Assembly: GCA_050084515.1 (NCBI GenBank)
Contig: CM114274.1
Coordinates: 5,146,001-5,210,000, forward strand
Direction of reading: 5' to 3'
DNA from: Blasia pusilla
Lineage: Eukaryota; Marchantiophyta; Marchantiopsida; Blasiales
Length of the DNA stretch: 64,000 bases
Shown here one piece after another: positions 45,756 through 59,200 of this stretch. Within the stretch, counting starts at the first letter, position 1, and every line of letters begins with the position of its first letter. Both the position numbers and the translations under genes were made by a program. The notes below the pieces were generated by a model. The model did no database searches and had not been told where the DNA came from. It worked only from the letters and a program-made list of their open reading frames with translations.

Positions 45756-48700
45756 CCTTAAATTATAAATAGTGGCCCAAATTACCGTAGTCTTTGAGCT
45801 CTAGATCTAGAAAAGTGCACAATAGCAGTTGAAATTCATTAACAACCCAAACAATCATTTTGATGTAACTATCAAGGCCCATTTTTTTATATCCAAGTGA
45901 AACCTACACCCATGCAATTTTTTGTGACTTTCAAAGTGTAGTGACAATCACACGATATTTTTTGAATTTCCAAATTTTATCTTTTTAAAAATAAATCAAA
46001 TTTTTTGAGGGCTGTTGACATCCCACAAGCATCAATTGAAATAAATATCTTTTGTGATATAGGAAATGAGAAAAAAAATTTAGCAACATACAAAGTTTCT
46101 TTTAGAAGGGAGTATATACAACCATTGTATGTAGCTTCAATTTCCTATGCATAAGAATAGTCAATTCTATTCATATGTACCATGTATCTATGCACACATG
46201 TACTATAATATTGGGACATGGCTAGCTAGTGTTATCTAACCATGTTTGTTTCTCCCATAAGTATGTGAGTCATTACTAGGAATACTCGACGATTGTCTAC
46301 AACTTGTGCTCGGCCCTCTAGAATGCATAGCCGTGCTTGTGTCTTCACTATCAGAAATCCCTCTGTGGGTGTCTAGATAGGTGGTTTTCAAATGCATTTT
46401 TGGTCACACCTGTCCTAGTGCATCAAAAAATCTCTCCTAAACTCTATTAGAAGATATTATTTACATGCTCTTATTTAAGACAACAAGGTAAAGGAACCTT
46501 CCTCTTCATAAGAAATATTCTCTAATAAGAAAGGTTTCTTTCTAATAACAAAAAATTATTTGTAATAACAAAGACCAACTCCCAATAAATGCCACCAAGT
46601 TTGGTGCCTCCACTCTCTAAAGTGATTGATAAAGAGGTTTGTTAATGGACTAGATGGCCCATAATACACTCAAGGGATCCACACTTGAATTATCCTCCTA
46701 TCAAATGATTGTTTAAGTGTTTCAAGGTATCCTTTCAAATATGTTAACACATATAAGGACATATCCCACAATTTTGGAAAATTAAGAGAAGGAACTACCA
46801 AGAGAAACTTTAGGATTGCCAAATTTCCCAAGATAATAAATATGTAGTAGGTCTTTCAAGTGGTGCGTCTAAAGTTTTTGACACATAATATGGATTAAAA
46901 AAACTCCCGAGGCATGTAGACATCCATTACATATCATGAAACCCTTGGGAAAAAACTTGTTTGAGATTAGAAGGAATAGTGACTAAGCCTTAAGTTTCCT
47001 CATCTTCAACCTTGGGCCAACTAGTCCAAAGGAAAAGGTAAGGTGGTGGAAGCAAGGACAAGCGAATCTTGAGGTCCAAAAATAGGAGCGTTATTTTCCA
47101 AAAAAGGTCAATTGCAATCATAGATAGCCTTAGCCAAAGAAAATAATTATCAAGAATGATCCAATGCATAAGGGGACCTTTGAGAGGTTCTCCTTACATT
47201 TTAAATTCTCTGTACTACTGATTAACTCCAAAATTTTAACCTCCTCCTCGGATTGACCTTGATAGAAAGAGGGAATGGTAGAAACTGCATAGAAACCTAT
47301 CACAAAAGGAAAATACAAGACATGAATAGAAGATGATGGGGAAATGCGTCGGAAGTACAAGGAGGGGGAGACTTGGAGAGTCGGGGTACACCAAGGCCAC
47401 ACTCAAACGGGGGTTAAGAAAAAAGGGGAAAAACATAAAACCCAAATCTCTCTCCAATATAAGACACAAATATAATTTCAAGACTTCCAATCATCCCCAT
47501 AAGATCATATAAATCATATCAATATCTCCCCCTAAAATATTTTCCCATCTCTACATCAAAAAATTTAGACCTACGTCATTTTCATATCAATCAAAATCTA
47601 ATGTTTTTTTATGATGTCATGTACATATTTAATATTTTTTAAGGAATTTTTTTTGCATCAAATTGGCGATGAAAGTTAATTGACATAAACAAATCATTTT
47701 TGTTTGATATCAAGTAAATATGAAAGTTTGAAATATTAAATTCCATGTCTAAATTATATCAAAGTTAGCACCCTCTAGCTTTTGTATAAAAGATGGCAAA
47801 GAGACCAACAAGGAAGAGGGAAAAAGAATTATGCCAACTTGTTTGTCTGATTCTAAATATAAGGAACATAAAAGGGAGTTGGAGGCCATCTTTAATTCCA
47901 CAAGAGATCCTACATAATATTATTGACTAAGATGTGAGGAAGGAATTTAAGAAGGGGTCCTTTAATTATAGTCCTTTTTTAGCATATTGTATATGACTTT
48001 GTGAGGCACTCTTAAATATAACCTATATATATAGATCCCTCTCATTAAATTTAAATCTATGTATGGAGTTACTCTTTTGTGTGCCACTTGTAGCTATAAA
48101 TTCTCATGATTGTATGGCTATGTATTTAATTTGTATTTGACGTTCTATTTGGAGATCATTTGCGGAAACTAGAGAAGTTGGTTCTTTATTGAGCTATTAT
48201 TCACTTTGACCAATTATTAGAGATGTAATCTAATCACGTGGGTCAATAAGGGGATATAATCTCAATGTGCTTCATGGTCTCAGAAAATCCCAAGAAAGCT
48301 AAGAGTAATGGAAAATTTTGAAAATACCTAATAAGAAATTTTAATTCTTTGCAATAAGTGATGTATGATAGTATAACAACAAATAAAGAGAGAATTTATA
48401 TTTTCCCTTGAAAGGTTGATAGAGAAAAGATATAAAGATGAGCATGATAGTATAGAGACTAGCAAGATAGTTGCATGGATATCATATAGTTTGACAACTA
48501 TAACTTTTTTGGTCGTATGATGTAACGGGCTAGAGTAGTATAATGACCCTCTATAGAAGGCCCATCCATGTATATTCTTATGGAAAGTGGAAGAAATCCC
48601 CTTTGATTGTGTACCCTTCCTCTTCAAAATACAGATGGTCCCTCTATCTCCCTAATTTTCCTTACCATCCATACAACTTCTTAGTCTATACTCTTTTTGT

Positions 48701-48887
48701 ACCTATATTCTTCGGAGAAATGGAAAGGATCTTCCCCCTCTCTTCAAATATCATATTTTAGTAAGAGCTCGTGTAAAGCATAGGTTTAAAGCAACGCCAA
48801 AATGCAAAGGACAACCAAAACCCCAACAAGCTTTGAAAGAACTAAATTTGAATTTACATGAAAGATAACTCATAATGGGACAAATTT
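44802..48887. other. AT-rich, no gene recognised
   Basis: Contains the CT microsatellite at 45699-45751. Open frames (45005-45449, 47130-47490, 48328-48627) show no known domain and are compositionally biased. Likely decayed repeats. Confidence 0.4.
45699..45751. repeat. (CT)n microsatellite
   Basis: Uninterrupted CT run of about 53 bases. Confidence 0.95.
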
Positions 48888-49880
48888 TTTCGTGCGTCTA
48901 CTCCCCTCGAACCGTCAATCTTAGTCTTGTGGAAGCGTACGTTCAATAGGACACACTCTCATCGCCAACCTGCACCCAAACGCGCTCACATTAGTCTGGC
49001 TTGGGTCAAGCGGCCTTCCAACCCACCGATTCCTCGACTTGGCATCTCATCAAGCTCAACCTTCCCTCATTCCTAAGTTCCCTACACGGGCAAGTCTTCA
49101 AAGACTTGGGACAGACTTTCTGGTTAGTCCAAGCACCTAAAATGGCATTTGCACGCCTAGCGGTCCCAACTGTCCAATGGACCTCGCATGAGCCCCCAAC
49201 CGAGACTCAACAATATGAGTCGTGATTTGGAATCCAATAGGGACCTCCGAAATCCATTCTATTGGACTTGGTTCGGGTTTCGAATCCCATCGCCAAAACT
49301 CTCGATCCGTTCTGTGCCCTTGAGTCACCCCGCGACATCCAAAGTGGGGTTCGAGTCTCAAGCACCCTTGGAGACCTTCCCCCTTACTAGTACTTCTGGG
49401 GATTCCTGGTGTCCCCCTACCTTTGATAAAGAGCACCCGGGCCCCTCTTTTTGGCCCTCAACCCGACTCCTCATATAGTTGGTTTTGGCCCATATCTCGG
49501 CTTTTTCTTAAAATTTTGCCAAGATCTTTGGTGCATTGGAACCAATTTTGCATAAGCTTCCCAACGCTACCTTACTTGTCCCAAACGCATCATGGGACTA
49601 AAATTTATGGTCAAAGTAAAATCGGAAACTACAAATATTAGCCGCATCCCAAGTGTGGTTCTCATCCCTTGGCCACGTCTCCTTCCAAGACTCGACTTCT
49701 CTTAAGTCTGCGTTCCCCATTTGGTTCCAGTTTCCTTAGTCGCGACCATAAACGCATGAAACACTTGAAACGCTCGCCGTGCTTGCGTCTCGTGCTTGGG
49801 TTTCTCTAACTCCAAAGCGCAAACCATCCTAGCGTGAGCTCGCTAACGTTCGGATGTTCCGCTTGGTGCTCGTCGCGACA
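48888..49880 (+). mobile_element. LTR of the 1-kb LTR family, copy C
   Basis: Homologous to copies A and B from TCGTGCGTCTACTCCCCTCG to the end TCGCGACA. Shared blocks include GGCAAGTCTTCAAAGACTTG, CCCTTACTAGTACTTCTGGG and GGCCCTCAACCCGA. The first bases read TTTCG where copy B has TGTCG. Flanks AAATT and TCTGT do not match, so no target duplication is evident. Open frames 49001-49641 are shadows. An inverted repeat ACATCTGT / ACAGATGT follows the end. Confidence 0.75.
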
Positions 49881-52800
49881 TCTGTTGAAGCATGGTTCAC
49901 TCTAAAAGACAGATGTTGCAAGAAGACGTGTTTTTTGTTGCCAATAATAATATACTTTTTTGTCCTCGTTTGAGAGTAGAAAGAAGATGGGAAAGGCAAA
50001 GACGAACCCCCTCCCTCTCTCCTTAGAAATGGATGGGGATTGATGGCCCATCTTTAGCTCTCAATAAAACCCATTTTTTTCCCTACACATAGAGGAAGGG
50101 ATCAGAGTCTCTCCAACTCCATATTTTTCCTCTCTATTTCTCTCCACATCATAAAACTTGGAAGTGCATCATTTTGATACCAATTAGAAGATTATATGTG
50201 TTTGATATATTTATGATGTCATTTCCACATTGAAAGTTTCCATATAAAAAATTTATGCATATAATTGGCATAGAAAGCTAATTGACATAAAAAATAAATT
50301 AAAAAAATATTGACCTGACATGAAATCAAAATGAAAGTTAGCACTATTGAATTTTATGTCAAAATTATATCAAAGTTAACATCCTCTAACTTTCTTGATG
50401 CATAAAGGGTTTGTTCCTTCCCTATATAGAGAATAGAGGGTCCCTCCATATGCTTATCTCATCCATCTCATCTCTTCTCTCTTCTCTTTGTACCTCTACC
50501 CTATGAGTGAATAGAGAATTTTGGTTCCCACTCTTTCTCTAATCCTCCTCTTTAATCCCCATCCGTCCCCTACTCCCTACTAGACCCTCCCATATTTTCT
50601 ACCTCAATTATTCTTGAGAAAATGAATCCCTTTAAAAATCCTCATAATTAAACCTTTTCAAATAATTCAATGTGAAGCCCTCCTTTGAAAAAAATATTGA
50701 TCCATTTCTTTTTACCTCTCCTTTAAAAATTCATTTTTCTACAAGTTCTTTGTAAAGCCTAGGCTAAGTGGAAAGAGAAGCAAGCTTAACATTGTATCAA
50801 GTGCTAACCCAAATAGTTAATTAGGGGGTTTAAAAAAATTCCTTATGAAACCCTCTTTTGTTAGAATTGAATCTCTTTCTTTCTTCCAATTTTTATTGTA
50901 AATAAAGCAATATTTAATGAGTTCTTATAAAGCCTAGGATATGCAGACTAAGAATAGAGTTGAACATTGTATCAAGGGCTAATGCAAATGATAAATAAGT
51001 ATTGATAGAAAAAACACTAAACTCCTTGGGAGTATGCATAAAAATTGTTTGTCGCGTTTGTTAGTAATATTGCATGAGACAATGTTGGTCGAGTTTCAAA
51101 TCTAATTTAAAAAATCTATCAAAATATAAGAAAATAACCCTAAATTACTATATGGTTGAAAAAAATTCCTTTAATCATTACTAGCTTTGAAAAGCTCACT
51201 ATGATTATTTAATATTGTATGTTAACTAATATTAAAAAAAAACCTTCTTGTTGTCTCTCTCTCATTCTTCGATAATAGAAATTTTAGGGAGTGATATGGA
51301 GATAGAGGTGACTTGACGTAGCATGGAATATTTCCTCTTATTTTTTGCGTCTTGTTTTTCACTTCTTTGAGTTTTTATTCCAATCATGTCCCAAAGGGAA
51401 ATAGGAAGTACATGAAGTCAAGGTGATCTGACATCATATCACTTGTGTGGCGTAATGTCATATGATCTTATATGCTAATTAGGGGAGGCTTATTTTGTAT
51501 TTTTTTATGTAATCATGCCATAAATAGGGGATAGAAGACGTAGATAACTTGATGTGAGATCCAAGTAGGGTAAGATATGTTTTCTCTTATTATTTTATTT
51601 AAATTTTTACTTGGTTTGTGATGTAATCATTCCATAAAAAGAATAAGACATGATTTTGGATTGTAGGTGATTTTATGTCACATTCAAGTAGGAGGAGAGG
51701 TTTGGTTTGGTTTGGGTTCAACTTTTAGTTCTCAATATCTCATAAATATTTATTTTATGAAATCATGCCATGAAAGGAAAGAAGATATAAATTCAAGGAA
51801 AAGAAAATAAATTTTTGTGAAGCTTCATATATAGTATAACACACAATATCTTGGGCATTATAGTATTATTGTACTTCCATTGAAAATTTTCTTGTTTGAT
51901 CATGCCATGAAAAGGAATAAAATTTATCGATTCATGAATATAAAGAAGGGGATTTAAGGAATTAAATAATTTACCATCTTAAATATTTTTTTGAAATCTT
52001 GAGAATTTTAATAAAATATCCATTAAATTTTTTCAACGTTAATTGTAGATTATTTGTTGCATGCTCATGTGATGCATAATCCCTCAATTTTTCATATTCC
52101 CCACTTTCTTTTCCTCTTTTCCCCATTCAAGACATTTTTTCCTCAAAACATTACATTTACTCTTTGTATTCTCTAATTCTTAGGTACGCGTCCTTTGACA
52201 AGTCTTTTTAATATTTTTAGTCAAATGTAACCAACACACAAGGCATAGTATTATGACTTGTATTATTCAATATTATGACTTATATTGTTTCTAACTTTGT
52301 CCTTAGATTTTCTTTGATCTTTCTTTGCCTTTTTCTAAACTGTCACATCCTAGTTGGCCGAAAGGTAGAGTCCGACCAATATCAATAAGTTTTTTGGGCA
52401 TAACTTGATCTTGAGTGATGGGATGCGGATATAGCCAAAGAAGATGACATGTGTACACAAATTGTCATTTGATTTCTTTGGCTATGTCATGTCTTGAGTG
52501 ATGGGATGGGATTCTAGTCTTTGGGATGTGGAAGAGCTATTTTGGATCTTCCCAAGGGTATGAAAGATCGGGAGATGACTCTTATTACTCATCTTTCCCG
52601 TGGTGAGCTTTTGAAACACTTATCCTTTTAGGGTTTGGTAGGAGCTTTATATTTTTATATTAAACATTTTTTTTTTATCTTGACACATACATATGTGCAT
52701 CTTTTTATATTTGTATGGATCTAACAAATGTTACAATTATCAATTATATTTATTGCATGGATAGGATGACGATATAGATTTTTTTGCGTAATCCACTACT

Positions 52801-53040
52801 CACTATTATGCTAACATTGATTTTATGTTGATTTAAGATTATTTTTTAATTTCTTGACATCGATTTTATATTTTATATTCTTTCGATTTCATTCATATCA
52901 AATGAAAAAGAATTTGCAAAATAGAAGGACGCTCTTCAATAATAATATTTTTTATGCTTATTTTCTTTTGTTTCGTATTATTCTTGTATTCTCTCTATTT
53001 AGCGGCCGGACAGTGGTTTATAGCGGATTGGAGATGTTTT
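49881..53040. other. AT-rich, no gene recognised
   Basis: Two related segments (about 50660-50820 and 50860-51000) share TAAAGCCTAGG and ACATTGTATCAAG.GCTAA, a diverged local duplication. Several phrases of the type ATCATGCCAT(G)AAA.GG recur between 51500 and 51920, indicating an old repeat. At 52948 leftwards a Helitron-like start (ATTATTATTGAAGAGCGTCC) is seen without a matching end. Confidence 0.4.
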
Positions 53041-53620
53041 AGTGAAACTACGAGTTTTAACCGAGGCCGAACCAAGTAGCGTTACGGAAAGTCACACAAG
53101 AACTCCAGACAGTAGAGTTCACGACAAGAACTTGCACGTCCTGCCGATTTGATAAAAGCGGGCGGTGACCCCCCCCAACCCGCGATCGAGTTAAACGGTA
53201 AAACTTACGCCGCTTAACTAATCACCGCGGCGGGCTACCTGGAGCGGCGAATGGGGTGCCTTTAGGGGTCGGCCCTTAGGAGGGAGCGCCAGCCGGCGCG
53301 TTTACGGACCAGCGACGTCCTGGTCGTGGGGAACGTGACGAATCCATCGTCTGGATCGTCGGTGGGGTATGATCCAGATTCCAGACCCGCCCGATATTGG
53401 CGCACAACATCCAGGATTCCAGGTACAAATTGGATTGCGGTCCTAAAGTACACGTGGCGAACGTGCGTCCCGTCTTATATTGTCCAGACCCGATATTGGC
53501 GCACACCATTCACTCCAAACAAACAAAAGAAATCAGTCTGTCCGGCACTCCCCGTGGAACCGAGGGTCAGGACAGAGATTTAACCATGATTGACTAGACC
53601 ATATGAACCAACCCCGGTTA
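53041..53620. other. GC-rich island with two direct repeats
   Basis: A sharply GC-rich segment in AT-rich DNA. CCCGATATTGGCGCACA occurs at about 53390 and 53491, about 102 bp apart. Frames are open on both strands (53262-53509 minus, 53326-53597 plus) with no known domain. It may be a fragment of an LTR or other young, less decayed repeat. Confidence 0.4.
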
Positions 53621-55532
53621 GACCCCTTTAGGTCCACTCTATTTTATTTTATTTTTTCATTTTTTGAGTGTGGCCAGGAATCCTACTTTCCAATGCTTGT
53701 TCCTTTTAAACTCCCCATAGTCCTATGGTCTATTTTGAGATTTTTTTGTTCCCTTTTTGGTTTTTTTTGGGTGTCGCCCTAGCAGTCTTGTTTATTATCC
53801 ACTTTCTAATATTTGTTGTTCCATTTGAAGTCATCTTTGGGGGATGGGGGTTAGGGTGCCAACGACCACTTCCACGAAGTAGGAAGTGGTTTTGGGCTCG
53901 AGACGATACCGTGATCAATTTGGTTGTATCATTTTGGTGGGAGGGAGTATGGAATGATATAGCATAATCTATCTAAAGATGTTGGATCATCTATCTCAAT
54001 GACAAATTTTCTAGCATTTTCCAATCGTCATGTAATGAATTAGTTTTTTCGGATGGTCGAACAAATAAATCGGCCATGTGATCATCTGTGTTGTAAGATA
54101 ATTTTATATGCCAAGCATTATAGGGGCATAGTACTAGTGTTCTTAATGGAGACTAGGCTACGAGACAGTGATAAGGTTGTACCTTGATTGACACGAAAAG
54201 GATTACGTTTGGGGTTTTGGATATGGAATAGTGGAATTTGCATATGAATATGTGGAGTTCCCACATCACGCATGCACCATATTCAGAGCAATTAATCAAA
54301 GTAAACATGATTATTTTGACACATAAAGCTTAATGGATGAAATTTTACGTGGCTGATAGAAGGAGGTCACAATGTGATTATCCTTCCACTTGAATCTTGA
54401 TTCACCATGTATTGGAGCATGTGCTCACTATAAGAAGGTTTTCATTGATTTTTCATCTAAGTATTCATTCAATCTCCTATTTTTGTACGTTTAATTAAAA
54501 TTAAGATTATCATTTTTAACTTGTTTCCATAAATTTGGATTGGATGTGCTTATTTATGTAACTTAGAAGTAACTTCATCTCATTTGTAAAGTATTTTCTT
54601 TTTATAGTAATCCTTGCTTCCTCAAAATAATAACTTTGATTGCATAGTTGTATCAATATTGTATAACATGGAATACAAAGTGGCTTCTTTTGAATTTTTT
54701 CTCGCACCTCTCTATGCATATGGTAGTCCTACTATTGTTACACATACTTGAGCATCATGTGGCTTAATTTATTGTTCCACACTTTATTTATATTTGAATT
54801 CATGAATTTCTAGGTGGAGGTCCAATTTCTCAAAGATTTCCCCAACACCATTATTTTCTTAAAATCTTTCCATTGGTAAAATGGCCCCTAGCCCCTTTGT
54901 GTAGAGTAGAGTCGTAGATCACCCTCATAGCCCTCTCTGATTTGTTTGGCGGATGCCAATATATAATTTCAATTATTATTATCATGGGAATCTACTTTTT
55001 AGAGTGCTTTTCTCCATTCCCTTCCCTCAATTATAAAAAGCTCTCCTTACTTTTGAAAAGTACAAATGAGGAGTAGATTCCTTATTTTTACCATTTATAT
55101 TTCTTTAAGGGAAAATCTTGTGAGTGTTACATCCATTCTAATTTTTTCAAAATTTTGCTCATATTTTCGTATTTCCTATCAAGATGGAATTGCAAGTCTC
55201 TCTTATCTCATTTTTTTGAAAATACTCTTCATTTAAACTTTAACATGACTAGAGAAGGGGAGAGGAAGAATTGATTGTTTCTACTAGGGGGAGTTAAGGG
55301 AAGAAAGGAAGGTAGGAGGGGGGATGGGATGATTTTTTTTCAAATGAAGACGTGGGAAGTGGGGATTTTTGTTTTCTCGAATGAGAAAGAAATCAGGGGA
55401 GGAGTTCAAGATTAGAATGAGAATGAGTTTTAATTTATGAATTACATGTATCTAGTTCTTACAGTACCAAGCTTTGTTGCTAGCTTCATTGTGATTACTT
55501 TGAGTGTTACTCCCCTTTCCTTTATGATTTTA
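53621..55532. other. AT-rich, no gene recognised
   Basis: Holds GTGGCCAGGAATCCT (shared with about 6872) and the hairpin at 53865-53890. No protein recognised. Confidence 0.4.
53865..53890. repeat. Perfect inverted repeat, 9-bp arms
   Basis: ACCACTTCC (53865-53873), 8-base loop, GGAAGTGGT (53882-53890). Confidence 0.85.
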
Positions 55533-55724
55533 TTAATAAGGACTTGTGAGGGACTATGCTATGCATGGTCCTTGTAACCCTAAATACCTAATTTAATTTA
55601 TTCAACCTATTTTATATGATAGACATACGTTCCATGCATTATACATTCCTGTCTTAAAAAAGATGTGTAGTGAATGTTCAACCTGTCGCCATTTGTGGAG
55701 CGCTCTTCAAATAATAGTCTAGAT
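55533..55724 (-). mobile_element. Short non-autonomous Helitron, family H4 (decayed end)
   Basis: On the minus strand it starts TCTAGACTATTATTTGAAGA. It ends ATGCATAGCATAGTCCCTCA, CAAGTCCTTA, with CTAG replaced by a TTAA-like sequence. It matches the 3' part of 44646-44801. Confidence 0.55.
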
Positions 55725-56070
55725 TTGCAAAGTTCTATGATTAGAGGACATTTTCCATGTGGTAGCTTAGGAGCATCTTTTTTTTTTTACTTCATTCAAA
55801 TAAACGTTATTTAAAGTAATCTACTCGCTTCTTTAATTTTTCTGTTTCCATCCTTCTTATTCTTATTACACTAGAATTATTCTCATTCTCATTATAAAAA
55901 TTGAAAAATGTTTTCAACATTAATATCCAGACACTAGATAATTAGTAAGTATATCCCAAGTGAGAGACCATATTATTTTTTGAGTAATTTCCCCATGAGT
56001 TACGAAAATTTCTTCGTACATATTCTCAAGAAAATATTGTTCATGGCTAATGCAAGCAAGAAAGTGAACA
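55725..56070. other. AT-rich spacer
   Basis: No feature recognised. Confidence 0.4.
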
Positions 56071-56270
56071 TCTATATTATTATTGGAGAGTGTCTTCTTG
56101 GTTTGCAAACATATCTTTGCATGATATGTGGAAGTCGGGCAACAAGAAAATATTTCTTATCTTATGGGCATCAAGAAATGTTTCCTCCCTCTACAGGCAA
56201 CAAGAAATAGATTTTTTTGTATAACATGATTAATATCTTCACTTTGTGCATGGCACGGGCTGCTGACTAG
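56071..56270 (+). mobile_element. Short non-autonomous Helitron, family H3 (best preserved)
   Basis: It starts TCTATATTATTATTGGAGAG after A and ends GTGCATGGCACGGGCTGCTGA then CTAG (56267-56270) followed by T. The terminal hairpin is GTGC-ATG-GCAC. The inside carries repeated AGAAATATTTC- and GGCAACAAGAAA-type phrases. Confidence 0.85.
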
Positions 56271-59200
56271 TATTATAAATGCATAAGCCACTACAACTAA
56301 TAATCAAGAAACTCAAGATAGAAATCTTCAAGTAGATGAGAAGAGAGTGAATAATAAGATGAAAAGTACTTGTTTATTGATTAAAAAAATGCTAGCTCAA
56401 TTAATTCAAATTTAAGAATAGCCAAACGCATTTACATAAAGATATGGTAAACTAACATATATCATAATTTTATAAGAAATCTACCAAAATTTATTTATGG
56501 AAATTAATATAACTCATCCAAAGATTGCTCTTTATCTTCCCCCAAGAAATGTAGTAAAGTTTGGTTTCTTATAATTTCCATAAAAATACTTATAGGATGC
56601 TTATCCTCTAAAATTTGAACTTGTACCTTGGGCTCGACATCAAAGAGCATGGTCCATTCCTTTGAACTATAACTTGACTATGACAAATGTACTATGGATT
56701 ATGAAAGACCTTTTTAATGATTTTCATTCTTCAAATTTCCAAATAATTGATCCAAATTCAGTTTAAATAATTTTTTTCATATAATTTAAAGTTTCATTTT
56801 GGATGCCACATTCCATTTCCTTAGAAGATAATTTCACACACTTTTAGTCAATACATAAAGGCTTACATGTATTTAAATAAGATATTATTAGAAATTTGAG
56901 TTCAAGAAAAGAAATATCATCAAGACCCATGCAATCAAATTTACCATCAATTTGGAACAAAATAATTTTAATTCGTCTACTTCAATGACGTTTGGAATAA
57001 AAGAATTTTAAAATGATGCAAAAATGAAAATTTATCTTCTAATTTTAAAATTTAATGATTAAGATACCCTCAAAAAAAAATCTATGATTATTTTTATATA
57101 TATATATATATTTTACCACATATATTTATCTTCAATTATGGATTTGGAATAAATTAAGTACTCCGGATTTTTTGATAAAGGTGATTTTCTATCACCTTTG
57201 TGTTTTTTCTTCTAAACTCATATAGTCTTTATTATCCATACATGCCATTCTTCTATCTATCCTCTCTATGTTTCCTTACATCCATCCTTATATTCTCCAT
57301 CTATCCGTTCGCTCTTCCATCAAAACATGAAGAAATTAGAAGAATCCAATATTCAAACCACCCACACCAAAGTGGAGATTCCCACACCAAAGCGGAGATT
57401 GCTACCACTATCCCATGTTCTTGCAAATGTAAACCTTAAACATGTTTAATTACATTAATAAATATCATATTCTTATTTGGTGGATACTTTTTTTTGAAAT
57501 TCATATGTACGATATATTTTCTTATAAAAATAGGAAGAATGTGATCCTATGTGATCGCACACTTATTTTCCCACCTAAATCTCCTTGCTTGTTGTAGAAT
57601 ATAATATCCTTGTGTGCCATTCGTTATCCCCACCATATTTAGCTAATACTCTAAGACCACCATATCGTCTTGGACATTAGGCTAAAATGCCACAACCTCA
57701 CAATCCTCGCCATTTGAGGCCTCTCAACTCGCCGCACACTCAAAAATCATAACAAACTTGACATAAACACCAATAAACTAAGGAAGGTTTTTGTGTACTA
57801 ACCCAATACTCTCTCCTCATCCAAATCCTTCATCTCGTTAACTTATACATAGATTGTGTCTAAATCCATACGCATTCTAGTTTAAGTATTAAGGGTGATG
57901 GACCACTTGGAAGTCATATTCATGTAAAAAAAAGCTTTTCTAGGAAGCTTCCTTGTGAAGTTATTGGATTCAATCAATCCCTTACAGATATGATAATCAA
58001 TTACAAGTATGAGTGGTGTACCAAACTGGTAGCTTTTGAAGTGCATCACTACCAAGGTTGCACAAAAGGGGATAAGACATGGGACATAAGGGTCACTTGC
58101 TTGGGTTTTTTTGGTAACTTGATAGTCCACGGGCACGGACTTTGTCCGTGTGCAACCTTGATCACTACCTACACCATAGCATACTAGATCTTCTATCTTC
58201 TATAATTGTTTACCACGTCTTTATAGAATTATTCAAGGGGCTCGTATATGCGCTTAAAACTTAGGTCTCTTGTCATCTTGTTCATTCAATACTACTCCCA
58301 ATCCCAACATGTCTAAGTGAACATATAACTTGAACTTCTGGCCAATGATAGTTCTCCTCAAAATGGGTTCCAATATTATGTAATCCTTGAGCTACTACAA
58401 ACCTCACTCCTTATCATCTCCCTATTGCCACTCTTGATCCACTTGCATCTGTAAGGTATTGCAATCATAATAAGCACGATGACGTAAGTTCTAAAGTAGT
58501 TTACTAATACCATGAATGTGCAAACTGAACTCAAATCAAAAATTTTTGGAGTGCATATAGTACACTTAACCCTTGTCTGTAGCACTCCCTATCCACTTGG
58601 GTAAATGGTGCGATCTACATACTCAATCCCCTCAAAGTAGAACAAACACTTCTCATGTGTAGATTCAAACCATGGTCCTTCACCCTTCTAAAAACCACAT
58701 AGACATGTCTCCTACACTCCCCTCTCATCTTTTACTATAATATAACTAATGTAGCATTGATTAAAGTAAAGTCCTTCAAAATTCTAGTTCATAATCCTTT
58801 GGATCTCGACCATTGTGTTCTTAAACACGGATAATAAGAAGTACCACAAGTACACATCAATGATAGCCAACAAGGGCACCCAAAACTATCATTGAAGATC
58901 AGCTCAAGAGTGTGTATACTATACACGTCAAGCCAATCGTGTAGGTTGATAGACATGTAATTCTCGTAAATGTGTCTATCTATCAAGTTTCCATGTGCAT
59001 ACTTCTTGGTCAACATGACCGTAGTTTAGGGAAAAAAACTCCTCTTCCAATCCATCCTACTCTTAAGCATAGCCTTATCTATATCCAAATACTTGTGCGG
59101 CCAACAAATACTTGAAGTGTCATTGTGTCAATGTCCAACAATACTTATTCCTAAATCATTTTGTGTACCCAACCCGTAGATATTAAGATGCAAAACATTA

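Noticed and set aside
58134-58150. CACGGAC-TTT-GTCCGTG hairpin as a Helitron end
   Set aside because: No CTAG nearby and no matching TC start; kept only as a hairpin.
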